Shown: piece after piece, positions 8,821-17,161 of the stretch
How the letters are laid out: the number at the start of each line of letters is the position of its first letter
How positions within the stretch are numbered: the first letter of the stretch is position 1
Source of the DNA: an uncultured Carboxylicivirga sp.
GTDB lineage: Bacteria > Bacteroidota > Bacteroidia > Bacteroidales > Marinilabiliaceae
Assembly: GCF_963674565.1 (NCBI RefSeq)
Contig: NZ_OY771430.1
Coordinates: 1,054,001-1,118,000, forward strand
Direction of reading: 5' to 3'
Length of the DNA stretch: 64,000 nt
Notes under the pieces: model-generated
What the model was told of the DNA's origin: nothing
Database searches by the model: none
Seen by the model: only the letters and a program-made list of their open reading frames with translations
Program-made: the position numbers and the translations under genes

Positions 8821-8871
8821 ACGAGTGATCTGAATTCTTTTACGATTCATCAGAATAATAAAACCGTTCGT
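8821..8871 (+). promoter_or_regulatory. Three LytTR-like half-sites with 21-bp period
   Basis: ACGAGTGAT (8821), ACGATTCAT (8842) and ACCGTTCGT (8863) are 9-mers spaced exactly 21 bp apart (12-bp spacers). Two 9-mers separated by 12-13 bp is the known site layout for LytTR-domain regulators such as AgrA. The third copy fits the consensus [TA][AC][CA]GTTN[AG][TG] fully. The first two are weaker. They lie directly upstream of the operon that ends in a LytTR regulator gene, suggesting autoregulation. Confidence 0.5.
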
Positions 8872-8896
8872 CGGCCTTTTTTTTTTCATCTACGAG

Positions 8897-8937
8897 TAGT
8901 GCTTCATCTTTGAATTATCAAATTTAAAGAAGCACTA
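8897..8937 (+). promoter_or_regulatory. Inverted repeat over the promoter/leader of the TonB receptor operon
   Basis: TAGTGCTTC (8897-8905) and GAAGCACTA (8929-8937) form a 9-bp perfect inverted repeat, extended by TTT/AAA further in. A near-consensus -7 element CATCTTTG (8905-8912) lies between the arms, and the right arm ends 2 bp before the start codon. It could be an operator or an mRNA hairpin that limits translation. Confidence 0.45.
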
Positions 8938-8939
8938 TT

Positions 8940-11075
8940 ATGAGGATTCATACTATTTCATTTCTCTTTATTTTATTACTAACAGGTCAGTGGATTGATG
9001 GTCAGACAATAGTTAAAGGTAAAGTGTTATCAAGTACAGGAGAATTGTTGGTTGGTGTTAATATTTCTATAGTTGGTACTTACAACGGAACGATTACCGA
9101 TGCAAATGGTGAGTTTACATTAGAAGTTGAGAGTGTTAAAGGTAAAGAGCTTACTGCCAGTTTTATTGGATATAAAACACAAACTTTCAATTTATCAGAT
9201 AATACAGATCCTCTTCTTATTAAATTAAATGAAAGTGTGACCGGATTGAATGCAGTGACCATTACAGCAGGTTCATTTGCTGCCGATGATAAAGAACGGG
9301 CTTCGGTGTTGGAGCCTTTGGATATCTATACAACAGCAGGTTCGTTGGGTGATATTAATGGTGCATTAAAAACTCTTCCTGGGACTCAATCTTCCTCAGA
9401 TGATGGTAGATTGTTGGTGCGGGGAGGAGCAGCCTCTGAAACCAGTGTTTATGTTGATGGATTATTGGCAGCCAAACCATATTATTCTAAAGTTCCGGAT
9501 CTACCAACGCGCGGAAGATTCTCACCGAGCTTATTTAGTGGAACGGTATTCAGTACAGGTGGTTATAGTGCAGAATATGGTCAGGCATTATCATCAGTGC
9601 TGGTATTGGAATCAAACGATATTGAAGTGGAAGAGGTGACAGGTATTTCATTAATGAGTGTTGGAGCTGATTTATCTAAGACATGGTGTACACCTAATCG
9701 GTCAACTTCATTGGGATTGGGTTATATGAATCTGGCTCCCTATTATAGCTTGGTTAATAATCGATTGGATTGGACAAAACCAAGTGAATCGGAACAGATG
9801 AATTTTATACATCGGAAGAAATTTAATAATGGGGGGCTACTGAAAATATTTTCTATAGCAGAATATGGGGAACGTGCTTTTAATACTAAATGGGATGCAG
9901 AACAAGTAAAAATTTCCAGTAATAATACCAATGCATATTTGAATGTAAATTATTCACTGCCAATGGGTGAAAAAAGTATGCTGAAAAGTGGTATCGCAAC
10001 TACTTTTAATAACGATCGTCAATTGGCATGGATTCATCGAACCAGAGAGAATGAAGTGAATATTGAAGGCAGGTTGACCTTTGTATCTCAATTAAGTGAT
10101 GGTATTAAATTGAAAACAGGCTTCTCAGATGCTTTCAGTAATTACGAACATCATTATAATCAATTACAAAGCGAAATTAATTGGGAGGGAAAATATGATG
10201 ATCATATTCTGGGATTTTTTGCAGAACCTGAAATAAAGTTAAACTCCCGATTTGCAATCCGACCAGGTTTACGTTACGAGTATTCAACCTATCTGGGGAA
10301 ACAAAATTTATCACCTCGTTTTGCAGCCGCTTATCGCACAGGCAAGAATACTCAACTTTCGGTAGCTTATGGTCAGTATTTTCAAAACCCTGAGGCTGAT
10401 TACCTTAAGTTTGGTTCTGATTTTAAATATGAGAAGGCTACTCATTATATCATGAGTCTTCAGACAGGTAGTTTGAAGGAGCGTTTATTGAGATTAGAAG
10501 CCTATTATAAAGATTACGATCATTTAGTGACTTACTCAAAGGGTACTCATCCATATAATAGTTCTTTTTCTAACAATGGTTTTGGATATGCAAAGGGAAT
10601 AGATTTGTTTTATCGTGACCGTAAAACTTTTAGTGGAACAGATTATTGGGTATCTTATTCTTACATCGATACAAAACGATTGTTTCAGGATTATCCGGTT
10701 GAATCAATACCAGATTTTATTGCTAATCATACTATCTCTGCAGTAGCTAAATATTTTATCGGTGCCATTCATACACAGGTTGGAGCAGCATGGACAACAG
10801 CTTCAGGACGTCCATATCATCAACCTGGCGATTCAGATTTTATGAGTCGAAAGGCAGATGTATATAATAATCTGAACCTGAATCTCAGCTATCTGACCCA
10901 TATAGCAAATCATTATACGATCATTCACTTTTCCATATCAAATGTGTTGGGTAGTGAGCAGTTGGTTGGTTATCAAACCATCAGGAACTATGATGGGAAG
11001 CAGGATTCACTTGTGCCTCTCTTGCCAGATGTTAAGCAGTTTTTATTCCTGGGCATATTTATTTCAATAAAATAG
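8940..11075 (+). CDS. TonB-dependent outer-membrane receptor with CarboxypepD_reg-like domain
   Basis: A 711-residue protein. Residues 1-22 are a signal peptide ending near WIDGQ. Residues about 24-105 form the CarboxypepD_reg-like domain (VKGKVLSSTGELLVGVNISI, then GTITDANGEFTL). A plug domain follows at about 110-225 (LVRGGAASETSVYVDGLLA, then GGYSAEYGQALSSVL). The remainder is a beta barrel with many aromatic strands. At 711 residues it is shorter than SusC-type receptors, and no SusD partner is adjacent, so a small ligand such as a chelated metal, cofactor or peptide is more likely than a glycan. It heads an apparent operon with a secreted repeat protein and a LytS/LytTR two-component system. 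Confidence 0.88.
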   Translation: MRIHTISFLFILLLTGQWIDGQTIVKGKVLSSTGELLVGVNISIVGTYNGTITDANGEFTLEVESVKGKELTASFIGYKTQTFNLSDNTDPLLIKLNESVTGLNAVTITAGSFAADDKERASVLEPLDIYTTAGSLGDINGALKTLPGTQSSSDDGRLLVRGGAASETSVYVDGLLAAKPYYSKVPDLPTRGRFSPSLFSGTVFSTGGYSAEYGQALSSVLVLESNDIEVEEVTGISLMSVGADLSKTWCTPNRSTSLGLGYMNLAPYYSLVNNRLDWTKPSESEQMNFIHRKKFNNGGLLKIFSIAEYGERAFNTKWDAEQVKISSNNTNAYLNVNYSLPMGEKSMLKSGIATTFNNDRQLAWIHRTRENEVNIEGRLTFVSQLSDGIKLKTGFSDAFSNYEHHYNQLQSEINWEGKYDDHILGFFAEPEIKLNSRFAIRPGLRYEYSTYLGKQNLSPRFAAAYRTGKNTQLSVAYGQYFQNPEADYLKFGSDFKYEKATHYIMSLQTGSLKERLLRLEAYYKDYDHLVTYSKGTHPYNSSFSNNGFGYAKGIDLFYRDRKTFSGTDYWVSYSYIDTKRLFQDYPVESIPDFIANHTISAVAKYFIGAIHTQVGAAWTTASGRPYHQPGDSDFMSRKADVYNNLNLNLSYLTHIANHYTIIHFSISNVLGSEQLVGYQTIRNYDGKQDSLVPLLPDVKQFLFLGIFISIK

Positions 11076-11172
11076 TGGTGATGCAGGTACATATTGAAGG
11101 GATCTAATAATTGTTTGATGGTGCTATGTAGCTAAAATTTAAAAATATATTAATCAAATTAAACTTAAGATT

Positions 11173-11805
11173 ATGAAGACAATTGTATTATTTACAGCTT
11201 TTTTAGCTAGTCAATTATTAATGGCAAATGATTATGAGGAAACAATGAAACTCAACATTGTTAAACTTGAAAAAAGTACATCAATTGATGAAATGAATCA
11301 ACTGGCAGCTTTATTTCTAAGAGTTGCAGAAGTTGAAAAAAAGGAATGGTTGCCATCATATTATGCAAGTTACGCTTATGCGAGAACAACCCATTTTATG
11401 AATGATGCAGATTCAATAGATATTGCACTTGATAAATCACAGTCTATTTTAGATAGACTATTGAAATTTAAACCTGATGAATCTGAAGTTTATGTTTTAC
11501 AAGGTTTTATTTATTCATTAAGAATTACAAGTGCTATGCGAGGTTATAAGTATTCAACCTTATCAAATCAGAGCCTGGAGAAGGCTGAGCAACTGAATGC
11601 AGATAATCCACGTGTTTATTATTGTAAGGCCAATAATATTTTTCACACACCCAAAATGTTTGGTGGAGGATCTGATAATGCGCTGCCACTATATAAGAAA
11701 GCAAAAGCATTATTTGAAAAATGTAAATCAGTAAATACACTATATCCTACCTGGGGTAGTTATCACAATGAAGTGATGTTGCAAAAATGTTTGGCTGAAA
11801 AATAA
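11173..11805 (+). CDS. Secreted TPR-like hypothetical protein
   Basis: A 210-residue protein with a signal peptide (about residues 1-18, ending LLMAND). The mature part is helical with TPR-like spacing: WLPSYYASYAYARTTHF, SEVYVLQGFIYSLRI and ADNPRVYYCKANNIF look like helix A of successive repeats. No enzymatic motif is seen. It lies 97 bp after the TonB receptor gene and 29 bp before the kinase gene, so it probably belongs to the same transcript. A periplasmic scaffolding or signal-relay role between receptor and kinase is an inference only. Confidence 0.7.
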   Translation: MKTIVLFTAFLASQLLMANDYEETMKLNIVKLEKSTSIDEMNQLAALFLRVAEVEKKEWLPSYYASYAYARTTHFMNDADSIDIALDKSQSILDRLLKFKPDESEVYVLQGFIYSLRITSAMRGYKYSTLSNQSLEKAEQLNADNPRVYYCKANNIFHTPKMFGGGSDNALPLYKKAKALFEKCKSVNTLYPTWGSYHNEVMLQKCLAEK

Positions 11806-11834
11806 TTTATACCTTCAACGCAAATACAAACCTA

Positions 11835-12905
11835 ATGTCAAATAAAAGATCAAATAAATTAAGTCGGAAAAGAATAATCATTCGCCTTGTTAGTGCCGGG
11901 TTTATCTCATTCTCAATAGGTTTTATTTTTATGTTTTTGGCATGTCCTTCGTGCTCAATAAAACTTAGTAATATACTTTATAACGGAGGATACAGTCTGT
12001 TTCTTGGCTATGGCTTGTTTAGTTTTGGTTTTGTTTTCACCTGGATCGAAAATCTTTATGTTTCCTGGATTAATAAACCGGTAAAAAGTCTTTTAATTGT
12101 TATTCTTTTTTCAGCATTGTATAGCAGTGTTGTCATTATGGGAGTTAATTACATTTGGCATACTATCATTGGTAAAATGAGTTTTACTCATTTTATTGAT
12201 CAGTATGGATACATAATGTGGATTGAGTTTATCATTTTTTACTTTATAGCATTATGGTTTTATGCCCGATCTTTCTTTTTTGAATGGAGAAGTGAGGTTC
12301 AAAATAAAGAGATGCTTAAAAGAGAAGCATTACAATTACAGTATGAATCGTTAAAAACACAAGTAAATCCGCACTTTCTTTTTAATAGTCTAAATGCTCT
12401 AACAACGCTTATTGATATCGATACATCATCAGCTAAAAAGTTTACTGTTGAATTGTCCGCATTCTATCGAGATATACTACAATTGAAGGATAAGGAATTG
12501 ATAACACTGGATGAAGAGTTGGAAATTTTAAAAAGATACCTGTATTTACAACAAATTCGTTTTGGAGATAAGTTTGGTTTTACAATTGAGTCTGATACTG
12601 GTTCAAAGGCTATGGTGATTCCTCTTTCTGTTCAGATGCTGGTAGAGAATGTGTTTAAACACAATATTATTTCAGGAGATCAACGCCTTGATTTAAAAAT
12701 AGAAATAAATCAGCACGACCTTGTTATTAGTAATACTTATCTACCAAAACTAAGTAAAGAACATTCAACAGGTTTAGGATTGAGTAATTTGTACGAGCGT
12801 ATTTTGTATTTAACAGGTAAGAAACTGTTTTTTGGTGTTGATAGTGATAAATATATTGTAAAATTGCCATTAATTTATTTGAATGATGAAGATACTGTTG
12901 GTTGA
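11835..12905 (+). CDS. LytS/YehU-type sensor histidine kinase
   Basis: A 356-residue membrane kinase. Four hydrophobic segments occupy about residues 15-150. A coiled linker leads into the His_kinase block LKTQVNPHFLFNSLNALTTL, where the His after NP is the phosphorylation site of this family. The ATPase part shows the N-box MLVENVFKHNI and the G-box STGLGLSNLYERI. It lacks a recognisable extracellular sensor, so it may sense the membrane or a partner protein. Its 3' end overlaps the response regulator gene by 23 bp, which implies translational coupling and a cognate pair. Confidence 0.92.
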   Translation: MSNKRSNKLSRKRIIIRLVSAGFISFSIGFIFMFLACPSCSIKLSNILYNGGYSLFLGYGLFSFGFVFTWIENLYVSWINKPVKSLLIVILFSALYSSVVIMGVNYIWHTIIGKMSFTHFIDQYGYIMWIEFIIFYFIALWFYARSFFFEWRSEVQNKEMLKREALQLQYESLKTQVNPHFLFNSLNALTTLIDIDTSSAKKFTVELSAFYRDILQLKDKELITLDEELEILKRYLYLQQIRFGDKFGFTIESDTGSKAMVIPLSVQMLVENVFKHNIISGDQRLDLKIEINQHDLVISNTYLPKLSKEHSTGLGLSNLYERILYLTGKKLFFGVDSDKYIVKLPLIYLNDEDTVG

Positions 12906-13647
12906 AGATGAGCATCTGGCTGCTAAACGATTGGAATCAATGCTCATTAATTTAGAGCCGGATTGTGAGATTGTGGCAGTTTGTGATTCTGTAAAACAAG
13001 TGGTTAAATATTTATCGTCAGCAAATCAGCCAGATATAGCGTTCTTTGATATTCAATTGGCTGATGGAATAAGTTTTGAGATTTTTAATCAGACTGAAAT
13101 TTCTTTTCCTGTGGTTTTTACTACGGCTTACGATCATTATGCCGTTAAGGCCTTTGAGGTAAATGGATTGGACTATCTGCTAAAACCCATTGAAGAAAGT
13201 CATTTAATAAGAGCACTGGAAAAATATAGAAATGGGCAGAATAAGCTGGACGAAACTGTGCGACTGGCTCTAATAAATGCTGCAGAACAAATAAAAAAGA
13301 ATGATTATAAATCAAGATATCTGATTAAAGTTGGTGAGCATCTTAAAATGGTTGAGACTGCCAATATATCGTTTGCATATAGTATGGATAAGGCCAATTA
13401 TATTCGAACCATCGAAGGTAGAACATATAATATTGACCAAAGCCTTGAGCAAATGGAAATACAACTTAATCCGGAGTTATTTTTCCGAATCAGTCGTAAA
13501 TTTTTGGTGAATATTAACTCTATTTCTGATATGTTGGGTTATGGTTCAAGTCGGCTAAAGTTAAAAATGATTGGTATGGAATCAAACGAGGAGATCATTG
13601 TAAGTCGTGATAAAGTGAAGATATTCAAAGACTGGCTTGAAAGATAA
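12883..13647 (+). CDS. LytTR-family DNA-binding response regulator
   Basis: A 254-residue protein from ATG 12883 (a second ATG follows immediately). The receiver domain has the acidic pair in LLVEDEH, the phospho-acceptor Asp56 in AFFDIQLADG, and the conserved Lys in LLKPIEE. The C-terminal LytTR domain (about residues 145-250) ends with FFRISRKFLVNINSI, a hallmark of the family. The gene overlaps the LytS-type kinase gene. Three phased LytTR-like half-sites upstream of the operon are the obvious candidate targets. Confidence 0.93.
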   Translation: MMKILLVEDEHLAAKRLESMLINLEPDCEIVAVCDSVKQVVKYLSSANQPDIAFFDIQLADGISFEIFNQTEISFPVVFTTAYDHYAVKAFEVNGLDYLLKPIEESHLIRALEKYRNGQNKLDETVRLALINAAEQIKKNDYKSRYLIKVGEHLKMVETANISFAYSMDKANYIRTIEGRTYNIDQSLEQMEIQLNPELFFRISRKFLVNINSISDMLGYGSSRLKLKMIGMESNEEIIVSRDKVKIFKDWLER

Positions 13648-13794
13648 TGGGGTTGTTTACAATCTTTCACTAATTTTTTGAGTATTTAATGAACTTTTTC
13701 TTCAAATAAATGTCTTTTTTAGGAGAATCATTCGATGGTTCCGAAAAATCTGATTTTCTTTGTAACCAATTTTATACGCAAAAATATCTTGAAA

Positions 13795-14334
13795 ATGGAA
13801 ATAGGAAGAAATAAATTTGTGACCCTTTCCTACGAATTACGCCTGAATGGCACTGATGGTGAAGTGGTTGAGAAAACTGAGGCACATGCCCCATTGGAGT
13901 TTGTATTTGGTGCCGGCAAAATGTTGGAAATGTTCGAAAACAAATTAGAAGGTCTTGTAAGAGGTTCTAATTTCGATTTTGAGCTTAAAGCAGCAGAAGC
14001 TTATGGCGAAGTAAATCCAAATGCAATTGTTGAGATTCCAAAAAATATATTTGAAGTAGAAGGTAAGATAGATGAAGATCTTCTTTCTATCGGTAATCAG
14101 GTACCTATGCAGGATGCACATGGTAACCGTTTAAATGGTATCGTAGTTGAAGTAACTGATGAAAAAGTAAAAATGGACTTTAATCATCCTTTAGCAGGTG
14201 ATGATCTTTTCTTTAAAGGAGAAGTAATTGAAGTTCGTGAAGCAACAGAGGATGAATTAGCTGTTTCATGTGGTTCTGGTTGTGGAGATAGTTGTGGTTC
14301 AGGTGGCTGCGGTAGCGGTTGTTCTTGTGGATAA
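13795..14334 (+). CDS. SlyD-like FKBP peptidyl-prolyl isomerase with Cys-rich metal-binding tail
   Basis: A 179-residue protein from ATG 13795; an in-frame ATG 60 bp upstream would add a non-conserved extension. The FKBP half (LSYELRLNGTDGEVVEKT, then PLEFVFGAGKMLEMFE) and the insert-in-flap domain follow the SlyD layout, with PMQDAHGNRLNGIVVEV as the returning strand. The last about 25 residues alternate Cys and Gly (CGSGCGDSCGSGGCGSGC), giving nine Cys residues. In enteric SlyD the equivalent tail is His-rich and binds nickel. Cytosolic prolyl isomerase or chaperone activity and metal binding are expected from the family. It stands alone with its own terminator. Confidence 0.9.
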   Translation: MEIGRNKFVTLSYELRLNGTDGEVVEKTEAHAPLEFVFGAGKMLEMFENKLEGLVRGSNFDFELKAAEAYGEVNPNAIVEIPKNIFEVEGKIDEDLLSIGNQVPMQDAHGNRLNGIVVEVTDEKVKMDFNHPLAGDDLFFKGEVIEVREATEDELAVSCGSGCGDSCGSGGCGSGCSCG

Positions 14335-14352
14335 TCAAACCAAAGATATCGT

Positions 14353-14379
14353 AAAGGGAGGTTCAGCCTCCCTTTTTTT
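14353..14379 (+). terminator. Intrinsic terminator after the FKBP gene
   Basis: AAAGGGAGG (14353-14361) pairs perfectly with CCTCCCTTT (14367-14375) around a 5-nt loop, followed by a T run to 14379. Confidence 0.92.
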
Positions 14380-14469
14380 GTATATTAATTTTAGTGATGG
14401 TTGGGCAACAGCTTCTAAAGTATTATTTTTACGAGCTGAATAATTTCAAATTGTTACAAATTCAAACTT

Positions 14470-15546
14470 ATGGCTGGAAATTCATTTGGAACTTTATATA
14501 AGCTTACCTCTTTTGGTGAGTCTCATGGTAAAGCTGTGGGAGGTGTAATTGAAGGAGTATTACCGGGTACGGTTATTGATGAAGATTTTGTGCAAAGTGA
14601 ACTGGACCGTCGTCGACCAGGGCAATCAGCAATTACTACACCGCGTGATGAAAAAGATCAAGTGGAATTCTTATCAGGTATCTTTGAAGGTAAGGCTACA
14701 GGTACTCCTATTGGTTTTGTAATCTGGAATAAAGATCAGCGTTCAAAAGATTATGGTAATATTAAAGATGTTTACCGTCCTTCACATGCTGATTATACTT
14801 ATCAGAGTAAATATGGCATTCGCGATTATCGGGGAGGAGGTCGTTCTTCAGCCCGCGAAACAATTGCCCGTGTTGTGGCGGGAGCGATTGCTAAATTGAT
14901 GTTGAAGCAATGGGGAATTTCTATTAATGCCTATACTTCAAAAGTTGGTGATTTGAAACTGGAGAAGTCATATAAAGAACTGGATCTAAATCAAACTGAA
15001 GAAAATATTGTTCGCTGTCCTGATCAGGAAATGGCGGCAAAGATGATTGAATATATCGATCAGGTTCGTCGTGACAAAGATTCGGTTGGCGGAGTTATCA
15101 GTTGTGTTATAGGCAAGGTTCCAGTTGGTTTAGGAGAGCCTGTTTTTGGTAAGCTTCATGCTATGTTAGGAAGCGCCATGTTGAGCATCAATGCGGTGAA
15201 AGGATTTGAATATGGTTTAGGTTTTGATGCCACTCATTTAATGGGATCGCAGCATAATGATGAGTTTTATATGGATGGAGACAGAGTGCGTACGCGTACC
15301 AATTGTTCCGGAGGAATTCAAGGAGGAATTTCTAATGGCGAAGATGTGTATTTTAATGTTGCATTTAAGCCTATTGCTACTGTACTAAAGGAACAAAGTA
15401 CGGTTAATCGTAGTGGAGAAGAAATAAAATCAACTACCAAAGGACGACACGATCCATGTGTTTTACCACGTGCAGTTCCAATTGTTGAAGCAATGGCTGC
15501 CATGGTTATGATAGATGCCATCTTAATGAATAAAATGTATCAATAA
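14470..15546 (+). CDS. aroC: Chorismate synthase
   Basis: A 358-residue enzyme that converts 5-enolpyruvylshikimate-3-phosphate to chorismate with reduced FMN, the last step of the shikimate pathway. Family signatures appear in order: SFGESHGKAVGGVIEG near the N-terminus, GRSSARETIARVVAGA near residue 127, RTNCSGGIQGGISNGE near residue 276, and RHDPCVLPRAVPIVEA near residue 328. Length is normal. The gene stands alone between terminators, with no other aromatic pathway gene nearby. Confidence 0.98.
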   Translation: MAGNSFGTLYKLTSFGESHGKAVGGVIEGVLPGTVIDEDFVQSELDRRRPGQSAITTPRDEKDQVEFLSGIFEGKATGTPIGFVIWNKDQRSKDYGNIKDVYRPSHADYTYQSKYGIRDYRGGGRSSARETIARVVAGAIAKLMLKQWGISINAYTSKVGDLKLEKSYKELDLNQTEENIVRCPDQEMAAKMIEYIDQVRRDKDSVGGVISCVIGKVPVGLGEPVFGKLHAMLGSAMLSINAVKGFEYGLGFDATHLMGSQHNDEFYMDGDRVRTRTNCSGGIQGGISNGEDVYFNVAFKPIATVLKEQSTVNRSGEEIKSTTKGRHDPCVLPRAVPIVEAMAAMVMIDAILMNKMYQ

Positions 15547-15566
15547 TCAGAAATAAAAATACAACG

Positions 15567-15597
15567 AATCCTCCTCTTATGGAGGATTTTGTTTTTT
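15567..15597 (+). terminator. Intrinsic terminator after aroC
   Basis: AATCCTCC (15567-15574) and GGAGGATT (15581-15588) form an 8-bp stem with a 6-nt loop, followed by a T-rich tail to 15597. Confidence 0.88.
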
Positions 15598-15697
15598 ATG
15601 GATTATTAGGTTTTCATGAGGGGATAATTCCAATAATTCATGAATATTCTGTATTTGATTTAGTATTTTTAGGGCTTACTTCAATAAAATTTGAAAA

Positions 15698-17116
15698 ATG
15701 AAAAACCTCGCATTGCACTGGAAAATCATTATAGGGTTGTTGTTAGGAATTGTCTGGGCAGTTTTATCAGGCTTTTTTGGATGGAGTGAATTTACACTTC
15801 ATTGGATTGCTCCGTGGGGTCGAATCTTTATCAATTTATTGAAGTTAATAGCTATTCCATTGGTATTGTTTTCAATAATAGGAGGTATAGTAGGATTAGG
15901 CGATCCTAAACATTTGGGAAAGCTTGGACTACGTACTTTAATGCTTTACTTGGTTACAACTGTTTTGGCGGTTTCGATAGGTTTGGTTTTAGTTAATATA
16001 GCCAAGCCAGGTGTATGGCTGGATAAGGAGGTTCGCATCGAAAACCGAATTGCCTATGAATTATGGGCTCAACAGGAGGGGCATTCGGTACATGATAATG
16101 TCTGTTTGTTATGTGATGAATCTAACCAAAGCTTAATTGATGAGGTTGCTAAACGACGAGGCTATGATCAGGATGAGGCAGTAGCCAAGAGACTTAAGCA
16201 GGTAGAAGATCAAAAAGAGAGTGGACCTTTGCAGTTTCTGGAAGATATGGTTCCTGAAAATGTATTTTGGGCATTGAGTGATAATGCTCATATGTTAAAA
16301 ATAATCTTCTTTGCCATCTTTTTTGGAATAGCATTGCTTTTTGTGCCGGATAAGCAATCAAAACCTGTTATCGATGTGATTAATGGTTTAACAGAGGTAT
16401 TTCTGAAAATGGTGGATCTTATCATGAAAGCAGCACCATTTTTTGTTTTTGCCTTGCTCGCCGGCCTGGTCTCTGAAATGGCGGGAGATGATCCGGTAAA
16501 AGTATTTGAAATGTTCAAAGGATTAACATGGTATTCTTTGACTGTATTATTTGGCTTAATTATTATGGCATTTGGAATTTATCCTACCATCATGAAGTTT
16601 TTTGTTAAACGGTTATCCTACATGAGTTTCTTAAAAGGGATTAGTCCTGCTCAAATGTTAGCCTTTTCAACCAGTTCAAGTGCTGCAACTTTACCAGTTA
16701 CTCTGGAGTGTGTTGAGGAAAATCTGAAAGTGGATCCCAAAGTATCCAGTTTTGTCTTGCCAATTGGAGCAACAGTAAATATGGATGGAACCAGTATGTA
16801 CCAAGCTATAGCGGTTGTTTTTCTGGCTCAGTGGCACATGATTGATTTGGATCTGGGGCAACAACTAACTATTGTACTAACGGCCACCTTGGCAAGCATT
16901 GGTTCTGCAGCCATACCAAGCGCAGGATTGGTAATGTTAATGATCGTATTGGGTTCTGTAGGTCTGAATCCTGTTTGGATTGGAATTATACTTCCTGTCG
17001 ATCGGATTCTAGATATGGTTCGCACTGTTGTTAATGTAACTGGTGATGCAACGGTTTCAACTGTTATTGGTGAATTTTATTCCGGAGAAGATAAGATAGA
17101 TCAGGATTCTAACTAG
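15698..17116 (+). CDS. Dicarboxylate/amino-acid:cation symporter (DAACS/SDF family) with a large loop insertion
   Basis: A 472-residue transporter. The serine-rich re-entrant loop reads AFSTSSSAATLPVT and the substrate-binding helix has GATVNMDGTSMYQA with the conserved NMDGT, both hallmarks of the GltP/DctA/EAAT family. The final helix region (PVDRILDMVRTVVNVTGDA) supplies the Asp/Arg and Asn/Asp used for substrate and sodium. Unlike common DctA/GltP, about 85 extra residues (about 110-190) sit between the third and fourth membrane helices. This insertion is hydrophilic and charged and contains CLLC. The substrate is probably glutamate, aspartate or a C4-dicarboxylate. The insertion's role is unknown. 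Confidence 0.92.
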   Translation: MKNLALHWKIIIGLLLGIVWAVLSGFFGWSEFTLHWIAPWGRIFINLLKLIAIPLVLFSIIGGIVGLGDPKHLGKLGLRTLMLYLVTTVLAVSIGLVLVNIAKPGVWLDKEVRIENRIAYELWAQQEGHSVHDNVCLLCDESNQSLIDEVAKRRGYDQDEAVAKRLKQVEDQKESGPLQFLEDMVPENVFWALSDNAHMLKIIFFAIFFGIALLFVPDKQSKPVIDVINGLTEVFLKMVDLIMKAAPFFVFALLAGLVSEMAGDDPVKVFEMFKGLTWYSLTVLFGLIIMAFGIYPTIMKFFVKRLSYMSFLKGISPAQMLAFSTSSSAATLPVTLECVEENLKVDPKVSSFVLPIGATVNMDGTSMYQAIAVVFLAQWHMIDLDLGQQLTIVLTATLASIGSAAIPSAGLVMLMIVLGSVGLNPVWIGIILPVDRILDMVRTVVNVTGDATVSTVIGEFYSGEDKIDQDSN

Positions 17117-17161
17117 TTTTGTAATTTCAATATTTAGTTTATTCTTTTTTAAACAGGTATT

